A stretch of DNA of 64,000 nucleotides from Oceanospirillaceae bacterium (lineage in GTDB: Bacteria > Pseudomonadota > Gammaproteobacteria > Pseudomonadales > Oceanobacteraceae). The translations under genes were made by a program, and so were the position numbers. Below are positions 8,145 through 17,028 of this stretch, in pieces (the stretch's first letter is position 1; the number at the start of each line of letters is the position of its first letter). Below the pieces are notes generated by a model. The model saw nothing but the letters and a program-made list of their open reading frames with translations. It did no database searches and was not told where the DNA came from. The DNA lies in NCBI GenBank assembly GCA_002723385.1, contig PBNY01000025.1:1-64000 (forward strand). The letters run 5' to 3'.

Positions 8145-9407
8145 TCAGATGTCTGCGATGGACTGCAGCGGGTAGTTCGCTGGCAGTGGGCCTTCAGCAG
8201 AACCGGTATCGATCGCTGCCTGAGCAACGGCGGTGGATACCACACCCAGCAAGCGAGAATCGGTCGCTTTCGGGATGATGTAGTCCTTGCCGAATTCCAG
8301 AGAATCCAGACCGTATGCGTCCAGAACTTCCTGAGTCACAGGCTCTTTTGCCAGACCAGCCAGCGCTTTGGCTGCTGCCAGCTTCATTTCTTCGTTGATG
8401 CGCTTGGCACGTACGTCCAGAGCACCGCGGAAGATGAATGGGAAGCCCAGTACGTTGTTTACCTGGTTCGGGAAGTCAGAACGGCCAGTTGCCATGATGG
8501 CGTCGGAACGGGCTTCTGCAACCACGTCGGGCATGATTTCCGGAACAGGGTTCGCACAGGCAAAGATGATTGGGTTCTCAGCCATGGCTTTGATCTGCTC
8601 ACCAGTCACCATGTTTGGACCAGACAGACCCAGGAAGATATCAGCACCAGCCAGTGCGTCATCAACCGTACGCTTGTCGGTTTCAACAGCAAACATTGCT
8701 TTGTACTGATTCAGATCGTCACGACCGGTGTGGATCACACCTTTACGGTCACACATGAAGATATTCTCTGGCTTCATGCCAGCCAGAATCAGCAACTTGG
8801 AACAAGAGATTGCGGCAGCACCGGCACCGAGTACGGCCATGGTGGCGTCTTCAATCTTCTTGCCCTGAATTTCCAGTGCGTTCAGAACACCGGCAACGGT
8901 TACGATCGCAGTACCGTGCTGGTCATCGTGGAAAACAGGAATATCACACTGCTCGATCAGAGTGCGTTCAATTTCAAAGCACTCAGGTGCCTTGATGTCT
9001 TCCAGATTGATACCGCCAAAGGTGTTGGCGATACGACGTACAGTGTCAATAAAGGCTTGCGGGCTTTCAGACTCAACTTCGATGTCGATGGAGTCTACGC
9101 CAGCAAAGCGTTTGAACAGCAAGGATTTCCCTTCCATTACAGGCTTGGAGGCCAATGGCCCCAGAGCACCCAGGCCAAGAATGGCGGTACCGTCAGAAAT
9201 GACCGCCACCAGGTTGCCCTTGGCCGTGTATTTGTAGGCGTTCTCAGGGTCAGCGGCAATTTCCTTCACCGGCTCTGCAACACCCGGGCTATAGGCCAGA
9301 GAAAGATCACGAGCAGTTTCAGCCGGAGTGCTCAGTTCAATACTGATTTTGCCCGGCTTGGGGTTCGCGTGATAGTCCAGAGCGGCTTGTTTCAAATCTT
9401 CTGACAT
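8145..9407 (-). CDS. malic enzyme, short form (malate to pyruvate + CO2)
   Basis: This 420-residue enzyme performs oxidative decarboxylation of malate to pyruvate using NAD(P)+. Visible landmarks are LAYSPGVAEP (catalytic Tyr39), KGNLVAVISDGTAILGLG with the catalytic Lys, FHDDQHGTA (metal-binding Asp pair) and the Rossmann loop AVLGAGAAA. The length matches the short bacterial form; the C-terminal phosphotransacetylase-like domain of MaeB is absent. The start at 9407 (MSEDLKQAALDYH) is best supported because GGATGAG lies suitably upstream; an ATG at 9416 is too close to any ribosome-binding site. Cofactor preference cannot be decided here. With pckA 5 kb away, the region carries two C4-to-C3 conversion genes. 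Confidence 0.92.
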   Translation of the reverse strand: MSEDLKQAALDYHANPKPGKISIELSTPAETARDLSLAYSPGVAEPVKEIAADPENAYKYTAKGNLVAVISDGTAILGLGALGPLASKPVMEGKSLLFKRFAGVDSIDIEVESESPQAFIDTVRRIANTFGGINLEDIKAPECFEIERTLIEQCDIPVFHDDQHGTAIVTVAGVLNALEIQGKKIEDATMAVLGAGAAAISCSKLLILAGMKPENIFMCDRKGVIHTGRDDLNQYKAMFAVETDKRTVDDALAGADIFLGLSGPNMVTGEQIKAMAENPIIFACANPVPEIMPDVVAEARSDAIMATGRSDFPNQVNNVLGFPFIFRGALDVRAKRINEEMKLAAAKALAGLAKEPVTQEVLDAYGLDSLEFGKDYIIPKATDSRLLGVVSTAVAQAAIDTGSAEGPLPANYPLQSIADI

Positions 9408-9651
9408 AGTGCTCATCCAGGTTTTATTTGGTTTTTTAAATGTCCCTTCGCACATCCATTGAACTATGGTCTAGCAGACAATAGGGTGCTGAGGCCGTCT
9501 TTAATAGCAAAAAGATATGCGGTTTTCCACTATAACTGTGGGTTTATCCACCTGGCTCAGGCAATTGAGCAGCAATTGCTACCTGCTTTGGTATTGCTAC
9601 CAGAAGCGGATTCAATACAGCGAATATGGAACGGAAATTGATTCCTTTGGC

Positions 9652-10668
9652 TCAATGATCCAGCAAGGTGGCCAACCAGCGGCTTTGGGGATTGGTTTCC
9701 AGCGCGATCTTGACCACCATGGTCAACGGAATCGACAACAGCATGCCCACCGGGCCGAGAATCCAGCCCCAGAAGACCAGAGAGAGAAACACCACCAGTG
9801 TCGACAGACCCAGTGTGCGTCCCATCATGCGGGGTTCAATCACGTTACCAAACAGCGTGTTGATCACAATGTAGGAAATGGCCGTACCCAGAGCCGCTGC
9901 CGGACCAATCTGGATCAAGGCCACCAGCACCGCAGGCACTGCAGCAATGATGGAACCGATGTTCGGAATGTAATTCAGCAAGAACGCCACCAGCGCCCAT
10001 ACCGGCGCGTAATCCACGCCAATAATCCACAACACAATGCCGATGGTCAGACCGGTTCCCAGGCTCATCAGGGTCTTGATTGCCAGATAACGCTGCACCA
10101 GATCACTGAAACGCTCAAAGTGCTCCAGTGCGGTGGTTTGCTCGCCAAATGCCGTTTTGAGCTTGGCTGGCATTCCTGAGGCCTCCAGCAGAATAAACAC
10201 CACGGTAAACAGGATCAGAAACGTGTTGGTCAACACGCTCCCCAAACCGTTAAACACCCGGGTCACCGTCCCCATCACCACACCAGGGTTGATGGCGTCT
10301 TGCAGCACGTTGTCCGGAATGTCCAGGCCAAAGCCCCGAATCCAGTCAACCGTCCCCGCCAACATGGTTTCCAGTTTGGTTTCATACAAGGGAATGTCTT
10401 TGTAAAACGCATTCAAAGTACCACCCAGGAAGGTGGCCAGTGCGGTTCCCAGAATCAACAGACCAGACACCAGAATCAGCACGGCAGCCACATCCGGAAT
10501 ATGACGGCGTGTCAGCCAGCGCATCAGGGGCGCCGACAACACCGCAATAAATATCGCCAGTAAAAACGGCACCAGCATATCCGCGGCGCTTTTGATGCCA
10601 GCGATGATGATGACGGCTGCCGCACCGCTCAGAAACAGATTGCTGGCCATGTGTTTGTCTTGCGACAT
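9652..10668 (-). CDS. AI-2E family transporter (PerM/TqsA-like)
   Basis: This 338-residue inner-membrane protein has about eight hydrophobic helices and the family signature in its second half (ALVAFLLNYIPNIGSIIAAVPAVLVALIQ and GNVIEPRMMGRTLGLS). Members export autoinducer-2 or other small molecules or act as ion antiporters, so the substrate cannot be read from sequence. The hydrophilic domain at about residues 90 to 130 is the usual variable insertion. It is followed by about 245 bp before malic enzyme, where I see no clear terminator, so it may be monocistronic or read into that gene. Confidence 0.88.
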   Translation of the reverse strand: MSQDKHMASNLFLSGAAAVIIIAGIKSAADMLVPFLLAIFIAVLSAPLMRWLTRRHIPDVAAVLILVSGLLILGTALATFLGGTLNAFYKDIPLYETKLETMLAGTVDWIRGFGLDIPDNVLQDAINPGVVMGTVTRVFNGLGSVLTNTFLILFTVVFILLEASGMPAKLKTAFGEQTTALEHFERFSDLVQRYLAIKTLMSLGTGLTIGIVLWIIGVDYAPVWALVAFLLNYIPNIGSIIAAVPAVLVALIQIGPAAALGTAISYIVINTLFGNVIEPRMMGRTLGLSTLVVFLSLVFWGWILGPVGMLLSIPLTMVVKIALETNPQSRWLATLLDH

Positions 10669-10792
10669 AGTCGAATCCTTGCAGTTGAGTTCCGATGCGA
10701 ATCAGTTAAGCAGATTGAAGGCGACACAATACCGGAAACGATACCGTAAAAAGCAGACGAATCCTGCTTGCCTGACAAGTTCTACAGACGTA

Positions 10793-10821
10793 TTGGCAAA
10801 AAAAGAATGCTCAGGTATTAT
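10793..10821 (+). promoter_or_regulatory. tRNA-Leu promoter
   Basis: TTGGCA (10793 to 10798) and TATTAT (10816 to 10821) are separated by exactly 17 bp and followed by a GC-rich discriminator (GCGCGCC), typical of stringently controlled stable-RNA promoters. The predicted start is about nine bases before the tRNA. Confidence 0.8.
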
Positions 10822-10836
10822 GCGCGCCTCTTCTGT

Positions 10837-10921
10837 GCGGAAGTGGCGAAATTGGTAGACGCACTGGATTTAGGTTCCAGCGCCGCAAGGTGTGAGAGTT
10901 CGAGTCTCTCCTTCCGCACCA
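10837..10921 (+). tRNA. leuW: tRNA-Leu (anticodon UAG)
   Basis: The 85-base cloverleaf has acceptor arms GCGGAAG (10837 to 10843) and CTTCCGC (10911 to 10917), discriminator A and an encoded CCA. The anticodon stem CTGGA/TCCAG encloses the loop TTTAGGT, giving anticodon TAG. A long variable arm (CGCCGCAAGGTGT) marks it as type II, and the T arm reads GAGAGTTCGAGTCTCTC. It decodes CUA and other CUN leucine codons. It closely matches E. coli leuW. No terminator separates it from lrgA, 44 bases downstream. Confidence 0.97.
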
Positions 10922-10965
10922 CTCTCGAATTTATCTTCGGCTTTCCTTATCTCTGAGGAGTAGCT

Positions 10966-11292
10966 GTGCCCGGTTTACTGATCTTGCTTGCCTTTCTGAT
11001 GGCAGGTACATTGCTCCAGCACTGGACATCCGCTCCCATTCCTTCGGCCATCCTCGGCATGCTGTTGCTGCTGGTATTCCTGCTGTTCAACCGCAAGGTT
11101 CCCCCATCGCTGGCACAAACAACCAGCACCCTGGCGCCACTGCTGCCGCTATTATTAATGCCGGTCAGTGTCGGTATTGTGACGCACGAAGATCTGATCC
11201 GAACCCACGGCATCACCTTGCTTGCGATTCTGGTGATCAGCCTGATTCCCGGCATTCTGGTTTGTGGCTGGATCATGTCGAGGGGGAAATAG
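10966..11292 (+). CDS. lrgA: CidA/LrgA family membrane protein
   Basis: This 108-residue, four-helix membrane protein is of the CidA/LrgA holin-like family (IPSAILGMLLLLVFLL near residue 25, then LLPLLLMPVSVGIV). LrgA and LrgB are associated with murein-hydrolase control and, in several bacteria, with pyruvate or small-acid transport. The start is GTG at 10966 with GAGGAG five bases upstream. One base separates its stop from the ATG of lrgB. It lies directly behind tRNA-Leu and may be transcribed from the tRNA promoter. Confidence 0.88.
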   Translation: MPGLLILLAFLMAGTLLQHWTSAPIPSAILGMLLLLVFLLFNRKVPPSLAQTTSTLAPLLPLLLMPVSVGIVTHEDLIRTHGITLLAILVISLIPGILVCGWIMSRGK

Positions 11293-11293
11293 C

Positions 11294-11989
11294 ATGTCTG
11301 TGTTGTTCAATATGCCACTGTTCTGGGCCGGGCTCACCATTGGTGGTTTTCTGTTGGGTCAACGGGTCTATCAGCTGACTGGCAAGCAACCGTTCCTGCC
11401 TCCCATGCTCACCGGCATCATTCTGGTCATTACCACGCTGAAACTGACGGACACGTCCTATGAGGTGTACATGACCGGCGGCCACTACCTGCACGATTTG
11501 CTGGGCCCGGTGATTGTGATGCTGGCCGTGCCGTTGTTCCAGCAACTCAAGGCGATCAGCCAGAATGCTGTCAGAATCCTGCTGGCTGTCACACTGGGCA
11601 GTGCCACGACCATATTCTGTGCCTGGGGGCTGGCCTATTGGTGGATCGGAGAGCAAACGCTGGCCAATACCCTGTTGACCAAGTCGATTACCACTCCGGT
11701 AGCCGTCGCGATAGTACCGCAACTTGGCGGGGAGGCTTCGCTGGCGGCGGGCTTTGTGATCCTGACCGGTATGATCGGCGTGATCATGATCATACCGATG
11801 TTGTCGTTATTGAAGATGAACAGCCCGGCAGCGAATGGCATCACGCTTGGAGTTTGTGCTCACGCCATTGGTACAGCCCGCGCCCTGGAGCTGGGAGAAC
11901 AGGAGTCGGCCTATGCGGCCAGCGCCATGACATTAACGGCGACCTTGCATGCGGTGGTATTACCCTTGCTGGCCCCGTTGGTGACCTGA
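11294..11989 (+). CDS. lrgB: LrgB/CidB family membrane protein
   Basis: This 231-residue LrgB-family protein has about six or seven hydrophobic helices. The family signature appears as KSITTPVAVAIVPQLGGEASL in the centre and CAHAIGTARALELGEQESAYAASAM near the C-terminus. It is the partner of lrgA, whose stop codon is one base upstream; AGGGGG inside lrgA provides the ribosome-binding site. The in-frame extension to 11264 would overlap lrgA and is unnecessary. Role: probable antiholin-like or small-metabolite membrane transporter with LrgA. Confidence 0.9.
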   Translation: MSVLFNMPLFWAGLTIGGFLLGQRVYQLTGKQPFLPPMLTGIILVITTLKLTDTSYEVYMTGGHYLHDLLGPVIVMLAVPLFQQLKAISQNAVRILLAVTLGSATTIFCAWGLAYWWIGEQTLANTLLTKSITTPVAVAIVPQLGGEASLAAGFVILTGMIGVIMIIPMLSLLKMNSPAANGITLGVCAHAIGTARALELGEQESAYAASAMTLTATLHAVVLPLLAPLVT

Positions 11990-12023
11990 CCAGAGAACTC
12001 AATCCCGACTCGCAAGTCTGATG

Positions 12024-12593
12024 TCACTCCGACAGTACCTCGCCAGACAGACGGCCTTCCAGAAAAGATTTAGCCAGGGTCAGGCCAGCAATGGCACGGC
12101 CTTCGCTGAAATCATCACGGGCAAAGAGTTGATCCAGCTCTGACAGTTTCCACGGTACCAGTTCGAGCGGTTCGGGTTCGTCGCCTTCCAGTTTGGAAGG
12201 ATACAGATCACGAGCCAGTATCAGCGAGATACCGGCACGCATGTAACCGGGCGACAGGCTGATGCGTTTCAGCAAGGTAAATTCTCTGGCGCCAAAACCG
12301 ATCTCTTCCTGAAGCTCGCGGTTGCTGGCGTCACGCAGCGATTCCCCCATATCTACAGCGCCTTTGGGCAAGGTCAGCGTATAATCTTCAATACCGCCAC
12401 CATATTCTCGAATCAGAGCCACGGTATCGTCGTCCAGCAACGCGACCACCATCACCGCACCGCCGCCGCCCGGCACCAGTCTCTCGTACGTGCGTTCGAC
12501 ACCATTGCTGAAACGCAAATCCAGCGACTCAATACGGAACAATCGGCTTTCAGCGACCAGTGAGCGATGTAGAATCTGAGGTTTTTTATCCAT
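12024..12593 (-). CDS. nudE: ADP compounds hydrolase NudE (Nudix)
   Basis: This 189-residue Nudix hydrolase carries the full Nudix box at about residues 78 to 100 (GAVDMGE...RELQEEIGF), with the catalytic Glu cluster intact. NudE cleaves ADP-ribose, NADH and diadenosine polyphosphates, releasing AMP. Context supports the name, since nudE is divergent from yrfG-hslR-hslO-pckA in enteric genomes exactly as here. It is convergent with lrgB, with 34 bases between the stops. The divergent intergenic region with yrfG is only 46 bases, so their promoters must overlap the gene starts. Confidence 0.93.
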   Translation of the reverse strand: MDKKPQILHRSLVAESRLFRIESLDLRFSNGVERTYERLVPGGGGAVMVVALLDDDTVALIREYGGGIEDYTLTLPKGAVDMGESLRDASNRELQEEIGFGAREFTLLKRISLSPGYMRAGISLILARDLYPSKLEGDEPEPLELVPWKLSELDQLFARDDFSEGRAIAGLTLAKSFLEGRLSGEVLSE

Positions 12594-12639
12594 GAACAGC
12601 CTGATTTAATAGATCAATCAACCCTGAGAGTATAGTCCC

Positions 12640-13305
12640 ATGAGCCTACCGGACTGGCAGAAAATTGACACCGTACTGCTTGATATGGACGGCACCCTGC
12701 TTGATCTGCATTTTGACAATCATTTCTGGCTGGTTCATGTGCCAGCGGCCTATGCCCGGAAACACGGTCTCAGCAATGAAGCGGCATTGGCAGAACTGAA
12801 CAAGAGCTTTATCGGTTTGCGCGGTACGCTGAACTGGTACTGTCTGGATTACTGGAGTGAGCTGACCGACCTCCCCATCGCCAAACTCAAGGAAGATGTC
12901 GCTGACAAAATCCGTTTTCGTCCCCATGTTCGGGAATTTCTGCAGCTGCTGGGCAAGGCGGGGAAACGCCGGGTCATTGTCACCAACGCCCATCGGGACA
13001 GTGTGAATCTCAAGTTTGACCGTACCGGACTCGACCAACTGGTCGACCGGGTTATCAGCTCCCATGACTATCGGGAACCGAAGGAAAGTCAGGCCTTCTG
13101 GGATCACCTGCAACAGCAAGAACAGTTTGATCCAGAGCGCACCCTGCTGATTGATGACAGCGAAGCTGTGCTAGAATCCGCCCAACGCTGGGGTATCCGG
13201 CACTTGCTCGCCATCTACCACCCGGACAGCCAGAAAGCTCCGGTGGTCTCAGAACGTTTTCCCGGTATTCATCATTTCAATGAACTGAACGAGCCTGATT
13301 CGTGA
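12640..13305 (+). CDS. yrfG: GMP/IMP nucleotidase YrfG (HAD family)
   Basis: This 221-residue HAD-superfamily phosphatase is YrfG-like and dephosphorylates purine mononucleotides. Motif I DMDGTLLDL starts with the nucleophile Asp15 and acid/base Asp17; motif II is VTNAH near residue 127 and motif IV LLIDDSEAVLESA near 168. It begins the plus-strand cluster yrfG-hslR-hslO and overlaps hslR by four bases (GTGA). Confidence 0.92.
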   Translation: MSLPDWQKIDTVLLDMDGTLLDLHFDNHFWLVHVPAAYARKHGLSNEAALAELNKSFIGLRGTLNWYCLDYWSELTDLPIAKLKEDVADKIRFRPHVREFLQLLGKAGKRRVIVTNAHRDSVNLKFDRTGLDQLVDRVISSHDYREPKESQAFWDHLQQQEQFDPERTLLIDDSEAVLESAQRWGIRHLLAIYHPDSQKAPVVSERFPGIHHFNELNEPDS

Positions 13306-13709
13306 CAGAACATTCTTCAGACGCCAAAATTCGGCTGGACAAATGGCTTTGGGCGGCCCGTTTTTTCAAAACACGTGCCTTGGCCAAGACCGCTATCGAA
13401 GGCGGTAAAGTGCATTACAACGGCCAGCGCAGCAAGGTCAGCAAAACGGCTGAAATCGGTGCGCTGGTGACCATTCGCCAGGGGTTCGATACCAGGGAAG
13501 TCGAGATCCGGGCCTTGTCCGATCAGCGACGAGGGGCACCCGAAGCCCGGCTTCTGTACGAAGAGACCCCCGCCAGTATCAAGCGGCGCATGGACCATGG
13601 TGAGCAACGTCGAATCCTCCGTGCTGCCACTCATATGCCAGACCACAAACCCAACAAGAAAGAACGTCGCGACATGCGCCGTTTTCAAGAAAACCAGCCA
13701 GATTATTAA
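13302..13709 (+). CDS. hslR: ribosome-associated heat-shock protein Hsp15
   Basis: This 135-residue S4-domain protein (RLDKWLWAARFFKTRALAKTAI at residues 11 to 32) matches Hsp15, which binds free 50S subunits still carrying a nascent tRNA-peptide and helps recycle them. The basic C-terminal tail (KPNKKERRDMRRF) is typical. It starts with GTG, overlapping the yrfG stop, so translation is coupled. hslO follows 14 bases later, forming the conserved heat-shock pair. Confidence 0.93.
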   Translation: MTEHSSDAKIRLDKWLWAARFFKTRALAKTAIEGGKVHYNGQRSKVSKTAEIGALVTIRQGFDTREVEIRALSDQRRGAPEARLLYEETPASIKRRMDHGEQRRILRAATHMPDHKPNKKERRDMRRFQENQPDY

Positions 13710-13723
13710 CAGGTGATCGCTCT

Positions 13724-14581
13724 ATGACGCACCCCAGTGCCGACCTGCTGCAACGCTTTTCCTTTGATGACACTGTCATACGGGGCGAAATCGCGCACCT
13801 CAATACCAGTTATCAGGAAGTTCTGGATCGACACCAATACCCGGATGTCGTCGCTCGCCCGCTGGGAGAACTGATGGCCGCCACTGCCTTGCTGAGCAGC
13901 AGCCTGAAATTCAAGGGGAGGCTGACACTGCAAGTTCGACTGCCAGGCAATATTTCGCTATTGCAATCCGAAACCGATGAGCAGGGTCGTCTGCGCGCCA
14001 TCGCCCGCTACAACACTGAACAGGCGTCAGATGAACTGACACTGGTTGATGGTCAGCTGGTCATCACGCTGGAGCCGGAACAGGGTCAGCGTTATCAAGG
14101 CATCGTTGCTATCGATGGCGGCAATGTCGCCGAAGCGCTGGAAAATTATTTCGAACAATCCGAGCAATTACCAACCCGGTTCTGGCTCGCCTGCAACACA
14201 GGTACTGCCGCCGGCTTTATGCTCCAGCGCATGCCGGAAACCACAACCGCAAAACATGACCCGGATGACTGGAATCGCATCCATCATCTGGCGACCACAC
14301 TCAAGCATGATGAACTGCTCCAGCTGGGTAACGAAACACTGCTGCACCGCCTCTACCACGAGGAAGATATCCGTCTGTATCCGGCCACAGATCTGAGTTT
14401 CTATTGCACCTGTTCGCACCCTCGAATTGCCACCGCTCTCAAACAGCTGGGAGAGGCGGAGCTGAGAAACATCATCGAAGAATCCGGTCGCGTTGAAATC
14501 AACTGTGATTTTTGTCAGCAGCAGTACCAGTTCACTTCTGACGACGTGGATGAAATGTTCGCTCAATCCAAAGTACACTAA
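13724..14581 (+). CDS. hslO: redox-regulated holdase chaperone Hsp33
   Basis: This 285-residue Hsp33 protects unfolding proteins under oxidative stress. Its C-terminal redox switch is complete: Cys228-x-Cys230 (YCTCSH) and Cys261-x-x-Cys264 (NCDFCQ), which bind zinc when reduced. The N-terminal domain shows the family segments RPLGELMAATALLSSSLKFKGRL and a beta-rich substrate-binding core. It is the last gene of the yrfG-hslR-hslO operon and is followed by an A/T-rich inverted repeat. Confidence 0.95.
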   Translation: MTHPSADLLQRFSFDDTVIRGEIAHLNTSYQEVLDRHQYPDVVARPLGELMAATALLSSSLKFKGRLTLQVRLPGNISLLQSETDEQGRLRAIARYNTEQASDELTLVDGQLVITLEPEQGQRYQGIVAIDGGNVAEALENYFEQSEQLPTRFWLACNTGTAAGFMLQRMPETTTAKHDPDDWNRIHHLATTLKHDELLQLGNETLLHRLYHEEDIRLYPATDLSFYCTCSHPRIATALKQLGEAELRNIIEESGRVEINCDFCQQQYQFTSDDVDEMFAQSKVH

Positions 14582-14586
14582 CGCTC

Positions 14587-14609
14587 TATATGAGAGCCAT
14601 TCTCATATA
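14587..14609. repeat. perfect 9-bp inverted repeat downstream of hslO
   Basis: TATATGAGA and TCTCATATA flank a GCCAT loop. There is no T-tract, so a terminator is unlikely. TGAGAGCCATTCTCA resembles a Fur-type operator core by eye, but it lies about 60 bp upstream of the pckA promoter, so function is open. Confidence 0.5.
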
Positions 14610-14668
14610 ATCTCACGCGGCATATGAAGACAGATCAATTGATCAGCACCTGAGTGCGCCGCGACCGA

Positions 14669-14697
14669 TTAGCGCAAGCCGTATTTTCTGGCATAAT
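14669..14697 (+). promoter_or_regulatory. probable pckA promoter (extended -10)
   Basis: TTAGCG (14669 to 14674), a 17-bp spacer ending TGG and CATAAT (14692 to 14697) form an extended -10 promoter. The predicted leader of about 110 bases contains two short possible stems and no riboswitch that I recognise. Confidence 0.5.
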
Positions 14698-14813
14698 CGC
14701 CGGTCTCAGACTTTAGAGCCTCGTCCGTTCATTAGACGGCGAATGTACGAATGACTTGGTAGCGGCCGCATTTTCGGCCAACCGCAACTGCGAGGAACCC
14801 TCAGGGTATCGAT

Positions 14814-16349
14814 ATGACCACTGTATACACGGATTTATCTACGCCTTTACTGGTTGAACAAGCCATTGCCCGTGGCGAAGGCCAGCTGCAAGATAATGGC
14901 GCGCTGGTAATCAAAACCGGCAAGCGCACCGGCCGTTCTCCAATGGATAAGTACATCGTTGAAGAGCCAAGCAGCAAAGATGCGATCGACTGGAACAACA
15001 TCAACCGTCCTTTCAGCGCTGAAAAATTCGATGCATTGTGGGATCGCGTAGAAGAATTCCTGGCGCAGCAGGACAGCTTCGTATCTCACGTCCACGTTGG
15101 TTCCGATTCCCAGCACTACCTGCCCGTTAAAATGACCACTCAGACTGCATGGCAGAATCTGTTCGGTCGTAACCTGTTCATCCTTCCGGAAGCCTACAAC
15201 CCGGCTGACAAGGAAGAGTGGCAAATCCTGAACGTTGCCAACTTCGAGTGTGTTCCAGAGCGCGATGGCACCAACTCTGACGGTTGTGTGATTGTAAACT
15301 TCGCTCAACGCAAGGTTCTGCTGGCTGGCATGCGCTACGCCGGTGAAATGAAGAAAGCCATGTTCGGTGTTCAGAACTTCCTGTTGCCAGAAAAAGACGT
15401 GCTGCCAATGCACTGTTCTGCCAACGTGGGTGAAGACGGTGATACCTGTCTGTTCTTCGGTCTGTCCGGCACTGGCAAGACCACCCTGTCTGCTGACCCT
15501 GAGCGCTACCTGATTGGTGACGACGAGCACGGTTGGGGTAAAGGTACTGTGTTCAACCTGGAAGGTGGTTGCTACGCCAAGACCATCAACCTGTCCAAGA
15601 AGAACGAGCCAATTATTTGGGATGCCATTCGTTTCGGTGCCATCGTTGAAAACGTTGCCATCGACGAAGTAACCCGCACCGCCGACTACGACGACACCAG
15701 CCTGACTGAAAACGGTCGCTGTGCTTACCCGCTGGAGCACGTTGAGAAACGCGTTCTGGAAAACAAGGGTGGCGAGCCTAAAGCGGTTATCTTCCTGACC
15801 TGCGACATGACGGGCGTGCTGCCTCCTGTGTCCATCCTGACCAAGGAACAGGCTGCATATCACTTCCTGAGCGGTTACACCGCACTGGTTGGCTCCACTG
15901 AAATGGGCGGCGTCAAAGGCCTGCGTTCTACCTTCTCCACGTGTTTCGGTGCGCCGTTCTTCCCGCGTCCTGCTGGTGAGTACGCCGAACTGCTGATCAA
16001 ACGTGTTACTGAATTCGACTCCCAGGTTTACCTGGTAAACACCGGCTGGACTGGCGGTGCCAACGGCGCTGGCGGTGAGCGCTTCTCCATCCCGACGACT
16101 CGTGCTGTGATCAGTGCAATTCAGACTGGCGCTCTGCGTAATGCAGAAACTGAGACTCTGCCAGTATTCGGTCTGAACGTACCAACCAGCGTCGACGCCG
16201 TAGAAACCAAGCTGCTGAACCCGATCGCGGCATGGGGTGATGAAGCAGCATGGACCGAATCTGCCAAGAACCTGGCTGCCCAGTTCGTCGAGAACTTCAA
16301 AAAGTACGACGTATCTGACGCCATCATGGCTGCTGCTCCAAAGCTGTAA
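14814..16349 (+). CDS. pckA: phosphoenolpyruvate carboxykinase (ATP)
   Basis: This 511-residue enzyme converts oxaloacetate plus ATP to phosphoenolpyruvate and CO2, the entry step of gluconeogenesis. The P-loop [11 protein letters not shown] lies at about residues 216 to 226, followed by the metal-binding DDEHGW segment and a downstream [15 protein letters not shown] block. The N-terminal [10 protein letters not shown] segment is the substrate-binding region. Codon use is strongly biased, suggesting high expression. It follows hslO as in enteric bacteria, but has its own promoter and a double hairpin at the 3' end. Confidence 0.97.
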   Translation: MTTVYTDLSTPLLVEQAIARGEGQLQDNGALVIKTGKRTGRSPMDKYIVEEPSSKDAIDWNNINRPFSAEKFDALWDRVEEFLAQQDSFVSHVHVGSDSQHYLPVKMTTQTAWQNLFGRNLFILPEAYNPADKEEWQILNVANFECVPERDGTNSDGCVIVNFAQRKVLLAGMRYAGEMKKAMFGVQNFLLPEKDVLPMHCSANVGEDGDTCLFFGLSGTGKTTLSADPERYLIGDDEHGWGKGTVFNLEGGCYAKTINLSKKNEPIIWDAIRFGAIVENVAIDEVTRTADYDDTSLTENGRCAYPLEHVEKRVLENKGGEPKAVIFLTCDMTGVLPPVSILTKEQAAYHFLSGYTALVGSTEMGGVKGLRSTFSTCFGAPFFPRPAGEYAELLIKRVTEFDSQVYLVNTGWTGGANGAGGERFSIPTTRAVISAIQTGALRNAETETLPVFGLNVPTSVDAVETKLLNPIAAWGDEAAWTESAKNLAAQFVENFKKYDVSDAIMAAAPKL

Positions 16350-16358
16350 TACGTTAAT

Positions 16359-16390
16359 CAGATGCCTTTCCTGCTTCGGTAAGGCATCTG
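16359..16390 (+). terminator. 3' hairpin of pckA
   Basis: A perfect 10-bp stem (CAGATGCCTT / AAGGCATCTG) encloses a 12-base loop, nine bases after the pckA stop. There is no U-tract; it may be an mRNA-stabilising 3' structure ahead of the true terminator. Confidence 0.5.
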
Positions 16391-16402
16391 GCAGTCAGAC
16401 AT

Positions 16403-16440
16403 AAAAAAACGCGTGTTCCGAAAGGAGCACGCGTTTTTTT
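16403..16440. terminator. strong terminator of pckA
   Basis: The GCGTGTTCC / GGAGCACGC stem with a GAAA loop and one G-U pair is flanked by seven A and seven T residues, giving a textbook intrinsic terminator usable in both directions. Confidence 0.92.
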
Positions 16441-16534
16441 ATGTTCAGCCGGGGGGTGCTGTGGCTGCGTAAAATCAGAATGAAGCCGTATTACGTCCTG
16501 CAATCGCTCACTTCATTCTGGTCACTGCTTCGAG

Positions 16535-17014
16535 TTACAAACTGACTGTCCAGTTCATAGTATCTTCCGATCTTGACCAAAAATGCTGAACTGGTTCTGC
16601 ATTTGGAACATACGACCAAACTTCCAGACCAAGTCCTTCAACATCATTACCCACGTTAAATGTACCACTATAAGCTCCGTCTAAAATCGGGGTTTTTACC
16701 AAACACCGACCTCTATCTAACGTTTCATTGGTTTCCAAATGGCATACGTACAAATAAGCACGCTGTTCTGGCAATCCTGCAATAGACAAATCAAGCTCCA
16801 GAGTCTCAGTCGATTTCAGCTCAAACTCCGCAGTAGTCTTCAAGTCTGCTGTAGATTTGATTACTGGCTCTGGCTCTGGCTCTGGCGTATTGTCGCTGAT
16901 TGAGCTATCACTACCTGCCGGATTGTCATCTGCTGGAGAGGTTTCACTGGTGCCTCCACAAGCGGAAAGGATTGCCGCAAAGAACAAATACACAAACATT
17001 CTATAAACGTTCAT
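16535..17014 (-). CDS. lipoprotein, unknown function (LruC operon)
   Basis: This 159-residue lipoprotein has a signal ending LSAC (about Cys19), then a Gly/Ser/Asp-rich linker with a PEPEPEP run, then a compact domain with a Cys pair (YVCHLE ... GRCLVK) and a C-terminal Trp-rich strand (WSRSEDTMNWTVSL). The start lies 14 bases after the stop of the LruC gene on the same strand, so it is almost certainly expressed from the same sigma-54 promoter. No family recognised. The linker suggests a surface- or periplasm-exposed domain held away from the membrane. Confidence 0.75.
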   Translation of the reverse strand: MNVYRMFVYLFFAAILSACGGTSETSPADDNPAGSDSSISDNTPEPEPEPVIKSTADLKTTAEFELKSTETLELDLSIAGLPEQRAYLYVCHLETNETLDRGRCLVKTPILDGAYSGTFNVGNDVEGLGLEVWSYVPNAEPVQHFWSRSEDTMNWTVSL

Positions 17015-17028
17015 AACTACCCTCTCCC

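Noticed and set aside
8049-9404. 451-codon plus-strand open frame opposite the malic enzyme gene
   Set aside because: It is the reverse-complement shadow of a clear malic enzyme gene; its translation shows no family motifs and it has no ribosome-binding site.
14847-15863. 338-codon minus-strand open frame inside pckA
   Set aside because: Long antisense frames arise from the strong codon bias of pckA; no plausible start or family match.
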